From the NCBI GenBank assembly GCA_965207475.1, contig OZ242278.1, positions 372,001-436,000 of the forward strand: a stretch of 64,000 nucleotides of DNA. The letters are read 5' to 3'. Numbering within the stretch: position 1 is the stretch's first letter; every line of letters begins with the position of its first letter. This DNA comes from WTFY01 sp011523795 (GTDB taxonomy: Bacteria; Pseudomonadota; Gammaproteobacteria; UBA4575). Below, piece after piece: positions 35,222 through 44,166 of the stretch. The notes under the pieces are model-generated. The model did no database searches. It had not been told where the DNA came from and saw only the letters and a program-made list of their open reading frames with translations. Both the position numbers and the translations under genes were made by a program.

Positions 35222-36127
35222 ATGATTGATTGCATGACGCCTGAGAACTTACTATCTCGTTTCAAGAAGCTTCAGTTGTGGGCTGCCAATGGCCAGCGCG
35301 CTCCTCACAAACCTCTTCTCATATTGTGGGCTATTGGACGCTGCCTTCGAGGTGAAGAACGTTTGGTGTCTTACCGAGAGGCTGACAGTGAACTTATCAA
35401 ATTACTCGACAAATTCGGACCTCATCGCAAAGTGGCTCATACGGAAGCACCCTTCTGGCGACTGCAGAATGATGAAGTATGGGAAATTCCAGAACGGGAC
35501 CGGATCACTGTAGGACCCGGTGGGAACGCCCATAAGAGTTCACTGCTTCAGGAAGATGCTCATGGTGGTTTCCCAGAAGTCGTCCAAAACGTATTGCAAG
35601 ACAACAATGAACTAGCATTTCAGGTCGCCACTGACTTGGTAGATGCCCACTTCCCGCCCAACATACGTGATGAAGTCTTGGAGTCTGTAGGCATCAATCC
35701 AGAATATGTAAATTCACGCCGCAGGCGCCGCGATCCTTCATTCTCACCAAAAGTATTAACAGCATATGGTTTTCGCTGTGCAGTGTGTAATTTTGCAGTT
35801 CGTGTGAATGGAAAGTCAGTTGCCTTGGACGCAGCCCACATAAGATGGCATGAATCGCAGGGTCCAGATAAGGTTTATAATGGTCTTGCTCTTTGTGTTC
35901 TCCATCATCGGCTGTTTGACAAAGGAGCCTTCACGCTTTCCCTCAACAGAAAAATAATTGTTTCAAAGTATGCAGAAGGTAGAGGATTCAACTCATCTCT
36001 CGGGCAGTTCGATTCTAAACCGATACTTTTACCTGAAAAGCCTGATGACTGGCCTGCCCTTAATTTCATCAAGTGGCATTCACGCGACGTTTTCAAATCT
36101 TCTGCTTACACTGTCGGAACTACCTGA
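35222..36127 (+). CDS. HNH endonuclease with N-terminal sulfur-binding-like domain (phosphorothioate-dependent type IV restriction)
   Basis: A 301-residue protein. The N-terminal part (about 1-150) has the pattern RAPHKPLLILWAIGR, then APFWRLQNDEVWEI and a HGGFP loop, as in the sulfur-binding domain of ScoMcrA-type enzymes that recognise phosphorothioate DNA. The C-terminal HNH domain has zinc ligands C186/C189 and C225/H228, the catalytic H206 in DAAHI, and N220 in NGLALC. Such enzymes cut phosphorothioated DNA, so its presence beside dndBCDE is notable. The start is uncertain: ATG at 35222 or at 35234. It follows the three-gene operon after about 145 bp and may have its own promoter. Confidence 0.72.
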   Translation: MIDCMTPENLLSRFKKLQLWAANGQRAPHKPLLILWAIGRCLRGEERLVSYREADSELIKLLDKFGPHRKVAHTEAPFWRLQNDEVWEIPERDRITVGPGGNAHKSSLLQEDAHGGFPEVVQNVLQDNNELAFQVATDLVDAHFPPNIRDEVLESVGINPEYVNSRRRRRDPSFSPKVLTAYGFRCAVCNFAVRVNGKSVALDAAHIRWHESQGPDKVYNGLALCVLHHRLFDKGAFTLSLNRKIIVSKYAEGRGFNSSLGQFDSKPILLPEKPDDWPALNFIKWHSRDVFKSSAYTVGTT

Positions 36128-36238
36128 TTCCTTTAGTGAATCGTCCATTGCTTAAGCTTATGGATCATGGCAAAAGTGCAATAGCAATGGCAGTTCGAGG
36201 GAGGCCACCTCATCTAGCTTTCATTATCTGAATACCCA

Positions 36239-37804
36239 TCACTTCCTCCCCCCTCGGACCACTGCTCCTCTCCCGAAAGCCCCGCCCTGCCGGCCCGCAT
36301 CGTGAACCGGTGCACTGAGCGACTGCATCGCATGTTCCAGTGACTGCCCGGCCCGGATTCCCGCCCAGGCCATCATGACGCTCCACAGCAGCGGTAGCCC
36401 CAGGTAGAGGCCGGTGGTGATCATGTTCAGCAGCATGCGCTTGAAGTCGTGTTCGCCGGGATTGGCGAACACCTGCAGGAAGATATTGACGTCCGGGTAC
36501 ATGGAGAGGATCAGGTTCTGGTCCACCCACATTGCCAGGTACCACAGCACACTCCAGAACTTGACGGTGAAGACCGCCATGGCCCCTACAACCATCATGG
36601 AGATGGAATACCGGGACAACACCACCATCAGCGGCAGCAGCGCATAGATGCCCAGCAGGATGATCGCCTGCAGCATGGGCAGAGCCTGGAGCACGGCAGT
36701 CATGGTGACCGAGAACAGGGCCGAGGCTGTGATAATGCCGCCTGCAGCAAGCCCGCTCTTGATGGCGGAGCCTGCGGAGCTGACCAGTCCCGGGCCGGAT
36801 GCGTTATGCACGAGCAGCTCGTTGCTCGACCAGGACGGTGGCGCGTTGGTGAGTACGGTCCGGGCCACGGCATCGTCTTGCCGTTCGCCGGCCAGTGCCG
36901 GTGCGAGAGCTACCACCAGGCCGGAGAACCCGGCGGAGATGGCATCCGCCTCATTGACCAGTTTTTCCCGAAGCCCGATGGCGGAGTCTTCCCACCACTG
37001 CTTGCAGGTCGGCTTGCCCCAGGCAGGCGGTGCAGCCGGATCGTATTCCGTGTCCCGGGCCGCATTGTAGGGCCAGCCTGCGACCGCATGCACCGGGCGC
37101 AGCGTATCGTAATACCCTGGTGTATCGCGATACACGTGGGAGCCCATCCAGTCCGGGTCATCGGCCCCGTAGGTGGCCAGGATGCCCTGGACGGCAGGCG
37201 TGTCCGGACGCCGGGCCCGGTACCGGGAGCGTGCCGGGATATAGCACTGGCTGAAAAACTCGCTGACCTCCTGGCGCAGCCGCGGGTCGGCAATGGTCGC
37301 CAGGCGCGCCTGCTGCTCGTAGGTGCGCATGTCCGATATGCTCGGCAGGCCCTCGACGATGGCGTGGTTCAGACCCGAACTCAGTGCAATCACCCCGTAC
37401 CACCAGACGGGCACGTTGACGGTCGCCACGGTGCCGGTAAAGCCGGTCGTGCCGTAGGTGCTCTGCGGTGCGGCCACGGTGGCCGTGACCGGGGCCGGAT
37501 GCTGCAGGGTGGGCGGTGGCGTGTAGGACAGGGTGGCGGCATTCAGTGGCGTCAGGGCGGCTGGCTGGCCTGCCAGGACCACCACCAGCAGCGCAATGAA
37601 CAGCTCGATCTCCATGCGCCGCAGTGACAGGCCGGCGGCCAGTTCCGGCTGCGACCCCTGGGCCGGTTCGCGCCAGTGATCGACCAGGATCCCCAGGAAC
37701 GGCAGGTAGACGATGCCGGTGCTGACCAGCACGTCCCACAGGATACCGTAGAAGGTCCAGCCGAACAGGGTGGTGAAGAGCTCGAGATAGCTGTCGACGC
37801 TCAT
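36239..37804 (-). CDS. traG: TraG N-terminal-like conjugal transfer membrane protein (ICE)
   Basis: A 521-residue multi-spanning protein of the ICE (PFL_4669/TIGR037xx) transfer module, equivalent to the N-terminal part of TraG, needed for mating-pair formation. Membrane segments are at about 10-38 and 61-83, with a cluster of four or more at about 320-490. The middle is a large periplasmic region with a possible disulfide pair. The start at 37804 overlaps the upstream gene as ATGA. It is the last gene of the minus-strand transfer operon; the GC-rich backbone ends right after it at about 36.2 kb. Confidence 0.8.
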   Translation of the reverse strand: MSVDSYLELFTTLFGWTFYGILWDVLVSTGIVYLPFLGILVDHWREPAQGSQPELAAGLSLRRMEIELFIALLVVVLAGQPAALTPLNAATLSYTPPPTLQHPAPVTATVAAPQSTYGTTGFTGTVATVNVPVWWYGVIALSSGLNHAIVEGLPSISDMRTYEQQARLATIADPRLRQEVSEFFSQCYIPARSRYRARRPDTPAVQGILATYGADDPDWMGSHVYRDTPGYYDTLRPVHAVAGWPYNAARDTEYDPAAPPAWGKPTCKQWWEDSAIGLREKLVNEADAISAGFSGLVVALAPALAGERQDDAVARTVLTNAPPSWSSNELLVHNASGPGLVSSAGSAIKSGLAAGGIITASALFSVTMTAVLQALPMLQAIILLGIYALLPLMVVLSRYSISMMVVGAMAVFTVKFWSVLWYLAMWVDQNLILSMYPDVNIFLQVFANPGEHDFKRMLLNMITTGLYLGLPLLWSVMMAWAGIRAGQSLEHAMQSLSAPVHDAGRQGGAFGRGAVVRGGRK

Positions 37805-38157
37805 GATGCCTGGCCTGCGGCAAGCTGCATGATGCGGGCCGGTAGGCCCTGTCCGAGCACCAGTTCCAGCCCAACCAGCCAGAGGACGATGCGTGCGCGC
37901 AGTGCAGTGAGCGGCCCTGCCCTTGCAGGATGGAGGATGCCTGTACTGGCGAGCACGGCGAGCAGGCGGTTCCAGCCCAGCGCGACCAGGAGGATCGCGG
38001 CAACGCGCATGCCCGTCAGGACGGGCTGCCATTCCTGCAGACCCTGGCGTACGGACTGCACGGACTCGATCTGCAGGCGGTGCATGAGCAGGGTGCCGGC
38101 CAGCACCGCCAGCAACACGGCCACGGCGGTGAAAAGCACCAGGCCCGACCGGCGCAT
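37801..38157 (-). CDS. Small ICE membrane protein between TIGR03755 and TraG genes
   Basis: A 118-residue protein with three hydrophobic segments (about 5-27, 48-67, 89-105). Genes of this size and position occur in related conjugative elements, usually as hypothetical proteins. The ATG at 38157 is chosen because it sits 7 bp inside the transcription unit after the preceding stop at 38165; the longer open frame is the shadow of the upstream gene. It overlaps TraG by 4 bp. Confidence 0.65.
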   Translation of the reverse strand: MRRSGLVLFTAVAVLLAVLAGTLLMHRLQIESVQSVRQGLQEWQPVLTGMRVAAILLVALGWNRLLAVLASTGILHPARAGPLTALRARIVLWLVGLELVLGQGLPARIMQLAAGQAS

Positions 38158-38164
38158 GCGCGGA

Positions 38165-39505
38165 TCAGCGGACACGCCCGCCTTGCAGCGGCCGGGAGTC
38201 GAGGACCGGCACATCGGGCACGGTAAGCGAGCCCTGCCTTCTCGCTGCGGCGCGCTCCAGCAGGGTGGTGACGGTGGCGGACACAATCTCCTTTCGCGCG
38301 CGGGTCTCGAACAGCAGGCTCTCGATCTCGCGGTCGAGTTCCGCGATCGACTGGTCGGCATGCTCGCGGGCAACCTGCGTGGCATAGACCTCGGGCACCT
38401 GGCGTCCGGACAGCAGGAGCCTGCGGGCATAGAGGGCCTTCTCCACCGTGCGGGCCGTGCTGATCTCGGCAACCAGGCGGTCCATGACCAGACTCTGCTC
38501 GGAGGCCGGCATCTCGCGGATGGCCTCGATCACCTGCCGTGTCAAGGCGATTCCGGGTGCATGGACCGGCTTGAGACTGGCCAGGGTCAGCGGGGCCGTG
38601 CCCTGCACCAGGTTTTGCAGTCCGGTGGTGACGGCGGCGGACTCCTCGAAGAGCCTCGGCAGCAGGCCCGTGCCCGGGATGCTGTCCTTGCGGCAGGTGT
38701 CGCAGGTGGTGACGATGTTCTCGCCCACCACGTCCACGGTCCAGTCCCGGGCCTGTCCTGGCGAGGCCCAGATCTTGGACAGTCGTGCAGGAGAGGAAGC
38801 TGGTGCGGGACTCGTGTCCGTGAGGGCCCGGTTCATCTGTAGGTTGTAGCCGGCCTCGACGATGTCTCCGGTGAACTCCAGCACCGGCTGGCCGCTGCCG
38901 CCAGCCTGACCACCGATCCAGGGAATCCCGTTGTCGCCGTTAGCGGCTTCCACCGACTGCTTGGCGGTGACGGCATCATTGCCGCCGACCCCCATCTGCG
39001 CTTTCCAGTCGTTGCCCTTGGACAGGACGATGAGATCGGCATAGGGGTTCTTGCCCTGTGCGATCTCCGCCTCCATCTGCTCGCAGGACTTGGTGGCCAG
39101 GCTCAGCGTTTCCTCGGCCTTGATCAGGGCATTCTGGAACAGGTCGCACAGTCCCGGGTTGGCACGTTGCAGGATCAGCGCAGGCAGTGCGGCGATGGCA
39201 CTGGTGGCCGCTGCGGTCATCGCGCCCATCATGCGGTCCACGCCCGCCCCGATCTCGTTGAGCGTATTCGTGACGGCAGCCACGGGGTCGAACTTGCCGC
39301 AACTGTAGCCTGCACTGAGCTGGGCCGAACCGCCCAGCGTGACCGAGACCACCGAAGGGTTGGGCGGTGCCGAGACCGGTTGCGCACCGCCGATCTCGTA
39401 GTACCACAGGCTGTCCTCGGTCGGTGCAGCCACGGCACCGGCACCCTGGCTGATCATGACGAGTGCCGGCAGCAGAAGGATTCGGAAGGCGTGCGACAGG
39501 ATCAT
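38165..39505 (-). CDS. Integrating conjugative element protein, TIGR03755 family
   Basis: A 446-residue exported protein. The N-terminus MILSHAFRILLLPALVMISQGAGA is a signal peptide. The mature part starts LWYYEIGGAQPVSAPPNP and contains the cysteines in YSCGKFDP and TTCDTCRKDS seen in this ICE family (TraH-like position). It is expected in the periplasm or outer membrane as part of the mating-pair apparatus. The start overlaps the stop of the TIGR03756 gene by 4 bp. Confidence 0.82.
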   Translation of the reverse strand: MILSHAFRILLLPALVMISQGAGAVAAPTEDSLWYYEIGGAQPVSAPPNPSVVSVTLGGSAQLSAGYSCGKFDPVAAVTNTLNEIGAGVDRMMGAMTAAATSAIAALPALILQRANPGLCDLFQNALIKAEETLSLATKSCEQMEAEIAQGKNPYADLIVLSKGNDWKAQMGVGGNDAVTAKQSVEAANGDNGIPWIGGQAGGSGQPVLEFTGDIVEAGYNLQMNRALTDTSPAPASSPARLSKIWASPGQARDWTVDVVGENIVTTCDTCRKDSIPGTGLLPRLFEESAAVTTGLQNLVQGTAPLTLASLKPVHAPGIALTRQVIEAIREMPASEQSLVMDRLVAEISTARTVEKALYARRLLLSGRQVPEVYATQVAREHADQSIAELDREIESLLFETRARKEIVSATVTTLLERAAARRQGSLTVPDVPVLDSRPLQGGRVR

Positions 39506-40521
39506 GGAGGATAGGAAGTCCAGCGTACCTCGAACAGGAAGGAACCGCGGTCCCTGCAGCAGCTGTAGGGCCGCCACAGGCTCCAGACGTAATCCCCTCC
39601 GGCATCGACCCGCCCGCCACCCCAGCCGGCCTGGCTGGCCAGGTCGTTGACCCCGAACAGGCCGCAGGAGGACTCCGGTTTCGGGTGAAGCATCTGCCAC
39701 TCCCCGGTGTCGGGGTCGTCCTCAAGCAGGGGATCGGGCCGCCAGACCTTCTGTCCGGACCCGGACCTGCCAGTCATCGGCACGTAGACATGGGGCTGGT
39801 GGGTGCGGGTGACGATGTCCGCGCCACGCTGTGCGGCCACGGCGGCCGCCTTGGGCTCCTCGGCCTGGATCACCCAGCCTGTGCGGGGATACACGCTGCC
39901 CCAGGTCTGCCCCGGCCAGGACCCGATCTCGCGAAGCCCGGGAACCAGGCTTGCCGGATATAGCATTTCCGGGACGCCCGTGCGCCAGGCGAGCGCATCG
40001 AGCGTCGACAGGAAATAGGGAAAGAGGGGACGGGTCTGTGCATTGCACAGGTAACCGGCATTGGCCACGAGTCCGGACAGGGTGGACAGTGGGTGGCCGA
40101 TCACGTCCACCTCCCGAAACACCAGGTTGCGGTGCTCGCGCAGGCCTGGCCCGCCCCGGGTGCGGTTGCCGGCACTGCCGGGCGCCACGCCCGGCAGACC
40201 TGCAAGAAGTCCTGCGGCCGCAGCCTCCTGTACCGGCCCCAGGACCGCGCGAATCTCCTCCCACGGATTGCCGCCCAGCTCGTTGTAGCTTGCGACCACC
40301 GCATCCGGCAGGTAGTGGCCCACCTTGAGCGAGCTCTTGACCCTGCAGCCGGACAGCGAGCAGCGCAACCAGAAACACACGCCGACCGGCATCCAGCGCA
40401 TGCACGCCAGGGCCGCATCGCTGGTGCGTTCCACGATTTGCGATGTCGTGATTGTCCCTGCATGCGCCACGGGAGGGAGCCACAACAGCACGGTCAGCAT
40501 GAGGCAGTGCAGCTTTTTCAT
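39502..40521 (-). CDS. Integrating conjugative element protein, TIGR03756 family (TraU-like)
   Basis: A 339-residue periplasmic protein with a signal peptide (MKKLHCLMLTVLLWLPPVAHA) and many cysteines (ACMRWMPVGVCFWLRCSLSGC, CNAQ, SCGLFG, CCRD). This is the pattern of TraU-like proteins that need disulfide bonds. The ATG at 40521 is supported by the signal peptide and a 4-bp overlap with the preceding gene. Confidence 0.85.
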   Translation of the reverse strand: MKKLHCLMLTVLLWLPPVAHAGTITTSQIVERTSDAALACMRWMPVGVCFWLRCSLSGCRVKSSLKVGHYLPDAVVASYNELGGNPWEEIRAVLGPVQEAAAAGLLAGLPGVAPGSAGNRTRGGPGLREHRNLVFREVDVIGHPLSTLSGLVANAGYLCNAQTRPLFPYFLSTLDALAWRTGVPEMLYPASLVPGLREIGSWPGQTWGSVYPRTGWVIQAEEPKAAAVAAQRGADIVTRTHQPHVYVPMTGRSGSGQKVWRPDPLLEDDPDTGEWQMLHPKPESSCGLFGVNDLASQAGWGGGRVDAGGDYVWSLWRPYSCCRDRGSFLFEVRWTSYPP

Positions 40522-40988
40522 TGGCTGGCCTGCGCCTTTTTCCACCTGCGCCAGATTCGGCTAGCCGCATCGATGTCGGGAATGCCATACACCACCGTCT
40601 GCCCGTCGAAGACGATCGCCGGATAGCGGTCGATGCCGTAATGCATCGCACGCGCCAGCCCCCGGGCTGCGTTCTCCAGCGACCTGCCCGGCCCTGCCTC
40701 CATGCGTGCGAAGCGCTCCAGGACAAGTGCTTTGGCTGCCCTGGAATCCCCGGGCAGTTCCCTGGAAAGTCCGGTCTCGATGCGGGAGAGGCCATCGATC
40801 ACGTAGACCGTGGCCTCCTGTGTGGCTGCGGGCGGCAGAAATTCCTCGCTCACGAAGACCTCGATGCGCGGTGCTTCCCCGGCCCGCACAGGCTTGCCTG
40901 CTGCCGAGGTCAGTACCAATGCTAGGAATGCGGTGATCACATACCTCTGTATGGCCCTGCATCTCGCACTGTCCGGGCTGTTCAGCAT
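40518..40988 (-). CDS. Integrating conjugative element protein, TIGR03757 family
   Basis: A 156-residue exported protein; the N-terminal hydrophobic segment (ITAFLALVLTSAAG) is a signal sequence. The remainder, with RIEVFVSEEFLP, VYVIDGLSRIE and YPAIVFDGQTVVYGIPDI, resembles the thioredoxin-like TrbC/TraW-type fold of this family, without redox cysteines. The start at 40988 overlaps the traC stop by one base (TGATG). Confidence 0.82.
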   Translation of the reverse strand: MLNSPDSARCRAIQRYVITAFLALVLTSAAGKPVRAGEAPRIEVFVSEEFLPPAATQEATVYVIDGLSRIETGLSRELPGDSRAAKALVLERFARMEAGPGRSLENAARGLARAMHYGIDRYPAIVFDGQTVVYGIPDIDAASRIWRRWKKAQASQ

Positions 40989-43687
40989 CAACGACCCTTC
41001 GCGATCCGTTCGGCCACTACGTACGCAGCTTCCAGTTCCGTGCATCCCTGTTCACGCATGATCCGTGCGCGCTCGGCCTTCTCATGCTTCTCGGTCATGG
41101 CAAGTGCCAAGGTCAGCGGCGGCGGCACGTTGCGAAACAGCGCCTCGAGCTTGTCCGACAGCACCACGCCCTCGACGTACTTGCCGGGCTCCTTGCGGGC
41201 CGACAGCAGCAAGTTTCTTTGCTCGTCACTGAGCTCCCTGAAACGGGCAATCTGCTCGACCTCCTCCTTGGGCATGACCAAGCATAGCCACCACTCCATC
41301 ATGTTGAGCATCCTGCGGCTGGCATCCGGGAAGTCCTCCAGGTTCTGGGTGGCGATCCAGAACCAGGCGCCGAGCTTGCGCCACATCTTGGTGATCTTGA
41401 CGACGTAACGGGCCAGCAAGGGATTGGTGGTGATGATGTGCCCCTCGTCGGTGATGACCAGGGTGGGCCGTTCATCGCTCTGGTGACGCTCCACGAGGTC
41501 GTTGATGTGGCTCATGATGGAGAGATACGCCACGGTCAGCTGGTCCTCGTAGCCTTCGCGCGCGAGGATGCCCATTTCCAGGATCGTGACATCGGCCTCG
41601 GGCCAGGGCTGGCCCGGGCGGTTGAAGAAGCGCCCGGCCAGACCCGAGCAGAACAGCGCCATGCCGTCGCCCATCTCCAGAGCGCGCAGGCGCCGGGGCT
41701 CAGGCAGTTTGGAATCGTCTGCGATGACCGCGAACGCATCCACGACATCCTGTGTGATGACTTGGCCACGTCCAGCTTCCCGGACAGTTTTTGCAGCCAG
41801 GAAGATCGCGTTGCGGATCAGCAGGCGGTCGGCACGGCTCATGAGGGCATCCTCTGCCGCATCCCCTCCGGTAACCATGACCCGGGCGGCGATCTCCATC
41901 TCGCCAAGCAGATCGCGCCCTGAGCTCTCCTCCCCTGAAGGGTCAGCCGGAGCCGCATCACCGGTCCCTGAAGCCGAGGATCCATGGCGGTGTCCGGCCA
42001 GGCGCAGCGCATCGGCAAACGGCGGCAGGCTGATGTCAACATCCGGCTTGAGCGTGACCGGGTGTACCGACAGGCCATGGTGGGCAAACTGCTGGCCCAG
42101 CAGCGAGAACGAGCCGCCGGCCTCGATGATAAAGATGCGGGGGCGGTGGCGGGCCATCATCTGTTCGAGCAGGTACACCAGCAGGGCCGACTTGCCGGCA
42201 CCGGTCGGCCCGAGGATCAGCATGTGCGCGTTCTTCTTGCGGTCTTCGCGGTGCAGGGGGTCAAACACCAGGGGCTCGGCGCCGCGGTTGAAGAACACCA
42301 GGCCCGGGTGATCCGTGCCGCGCGAGCGGCCATAAAACGGCACCAGGTTGGCCAGGTGGCGTGAGAAGACCAGGCGCGAGCGCCGCCGGCCCTTGTCCAG
42401 GGCCACATCATGGGCCATCGGCAGGTTGCGGATGTAGCTGTCGAGGGCCAGCAGGTCCCCTTCCCGGGCGATGGGCTGCAGACCGTTTGGCAGGAGCTGC
42501 GCATTGAGCTGGTTGACGTTCTCCCGCAACGCCTTCTCGTCCCGGGCGCGCACGTAGAAGGCCAGGCTTGCCGGATACAGCTTGTTGCTCCGGGCCATCT
42601 CCCGTTCCACCTGCTCGGCATCCTCCCGGGTCAGTGTGGCTTCTGCCGAATCCCCCACCGAGGCGCGCCGGATGCGTGCGATGTGATTGCGGGTGGTGTC
42701 CTGGGGCCGAAGTACAAGGGTCAGGGCCATGACGGTGTGCTCCGGCAGGCGGTCGAACAGCGAGAATACCTGGTCCCCGCCCGGGCGCTCGGCCGTGAAG
42801 TGGCCGATCTGCGGGGGCCGGCGCAGATGCTGGACGCTCACGACGGTATGCGGGAGTTCATCGAAATACCAGGTGGCCGTATCGGCATCCGAGCGCGGCA
42901 TCGACAGCACCAGCTGCTCGCCAAAATCATGCCCGAACGGCAGGTTCCCATCCCCCGGGTATGGGGCCAGCTTCAGCAGCTGCCCGGGATCCCCCTCCAG
43001 GGCCGGTCCCGGGTTGAACCAGTTCAGCAGCCACTCGTAAAACGCCTGCCCGCCGGCCTGCACGGCCCGAATACCGCAGGATTCCAGGGAGGCGATCCAC
43101 TTGGTGGCAACATCCCCCAGCGCTTCCTCCACCTCCTCGCTTGCAGGCGGGCGGGTGGGCTGCGCAAGGCGGCGGTACAGCACTGCGCGCACACGCCGGA
43201 CCTGGCCTCTCCAGGGAACACCGGTCACCGCAGCATCTGTAAACAGCCCACCCGGCCTTGAGATGGCCTGCAGATGCGCATCCATCGCAGCCTGGTAATG
43301 CCCTGAATAGTCCGATGCGCGGATGGACGATGCAGGATAGTGATCCAGCTGCCGGCTGAATCGTGCAAGGCTCGGCTCGTCCTGCACGTAGACCTGCAGC
43401 ACCCAGGGGGCCTCATCCTGCTCCGGCAGGGCCTCGCAAAGCGCGGTCTGGATCGCATCGCGAAGTCCGCTCATGAACGCCGGCGTGCGCGCCTCGCAGC
43501 CGGCCGGCTCGATCTCGAACACCGCCCCGAGACTGACGCCGTCCTCCAGCACGAAGGCCTGCGATTCAGGCAGGTACTCCATCCAGGGCAGCAGGTCGGT
43601 GAACGAGGGCGGGCGGGCATAGCGTTGCCGCACCGCCGACGTGGCCAGGGGCGAATCTCCGGCCACCCTGAAAGGATTGAAGGTCAC
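40988..43687 (-). CDS. traC: Conjugative transfer ATPase TraC/VirB4 type (TIGR03744)
   Basis: An 899-residue ATPase that powers pilus assembly in the ICE type IV secretion system. Walker A LGPTGAGKSALLVYL lies about midway; Walker B-like RPTLVITDEGHII and the WIATQNLEDF switch follow. The N-terminal 450 residues are the VirB4 membrane-associated domain. Length and gene position match the PFL_4706-like family of ICEs. It overlaps the lipoprotein gene upstream (ATGA) and TIGR03757 downstream. Confidence 0.92.
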   Translation of the reverse strand: MTFNPFRVAGDSPLATSAVRQRYARPPSFTDLLPWMEYLPESQAFVLEDGVSLGAVFEIEPAGCEARTPAFMSGLRDAIQTALCEALPEQDEAPWVLQVYVQDEPSLARFSRQLDHYPASSIRASDYSGHYQAAMDAHLQAISRPGGLFTDAAVTGVPWRGQVRRVRAVLYRRLAQPTRPPASEEVEEALGDVATKWIASLESCGIRAVQAGGQAFYEWLLNWFNPGPALEGDPGQLLKLAPYPGDGNLPFGHDFGEQLVLSMPRSDADTATWYFDELPHTVVSVQHLRRPPQIGHFTAERPGGDQVFSLFDRLPEHTVMALTLVLRPQDTTRNHIARIRRASVGDSAEATLTREDAEQVEREMARSNKLYPASLAFYVRARDEKALRENVNQLNAQLLPNGLQPIAREGDLLALDSYIRNLPMAHDVALDKGRRRSRLVFSRHLANLVPFYGRSRGTDHPGLVFFNRGAEPLVFDPLHREDRKKNAHMLILGPTGAGKSALLVYLLEQMMARHRPRIFIIEAGGSFSLLGQQFAHHGLSVHPVTLKPDVDISLPPFADALRLAGHRHGSSASGTGDAAPADPSGEESSGRDLLGEMEIAARVMVTGGDAAEDALMSRADRLLIRNAIFLAAKTVREAGRGQVITQDVVDAFAVIADDSKLPEPRRLRALEMGDGMALFCSGLAGRFFNRPGQPWPEADVTILEMGILAREGYEDQLTVAYLSIMSHINDLVERHQSDERPTLVITDEGHIITTNPLLARYVVKITKMWRKLGAWFWIATQNLEDFPDASRRMLNMMEWWLCLVMPKEEVEQIARFRELSDEQRNLLLSARKEPGKYVEGVVLSDKLEALFRNVPPPLTLALAMTEKHEKAERARIMREQGCTELEAAYVVAERIAKGR

Positions 43688-44166
43688 TGCGTCCCTTCCT
43701 GCTTTTCGCCTGAAGGCAAGGCGGGCAGTGGTGATTCCAGTGCCTCCGGCCTTGTCGATGCCCCCTGCACTTCCCCGGGCAGGGCGTACTCGATGCGCTC
43801 ATAGAACGGGAACGTCGTTACATACCCGGGGACCGGGCTGCGCTCGGGCCCCGACAGATGGGGATAGACATACATCACCAGCGTGGGGTTGGGCAGGCGC
43901 GGAAACCGGGTTTCGATCTCGTTGGCCGCCTCGCGGACAAATCCGCGGTAATGGTCAATGCCGGCTTGCGGCAGCGGCGTGCCCTTCATTCGTGTCCGGG
44001 GACCCGCACGCTGCAGGCCGCTCATGTGCCGGTCGTAGATGGCTTTCATGGTGGGGCCGTCCTGTGGAAGCACTGACTCCTTGGTGGTGGTACACCCTGC
44101 CAGCAGCAGGCTAGTCAAGACCACTGCCGGCAAAAGCAGCATTCGTGCGCAAAAGATTCGTTTCAT
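43684..44166 (-). CDS. ICE lipoprotein, TIGR03751 family (TraV-like)
   Basis: A 160-residue lipoprotein. The N-terminal signal ends in the lipobox LLAGC, followed by TTTKESVLPQDGPTM; the family keeps a short region around GPTMKAIYDRHM. It is expected in the outer membrane as the TraV/VirB7-like part of the secretion core. The start at 44166 gives a normal signal sequence but overlaps the upstream gene by 56 bp, more than others in the operon. Confidence 0.8.
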   Translation of the reverse strand: MKRIFCARMLLLPAVVLTSLLLAGCTTTKESVLPQDGPTMKAIYDRHMSGLQRAGPRTRMKGTPLPQAGIDHYRGFVREAANEIETRFPRLPNPTLVMYVYPHLSGPERSPVPGYVTTFPFYERIEYALPGEVQGASTRPEALESPLPALPSGEKQEGTQ

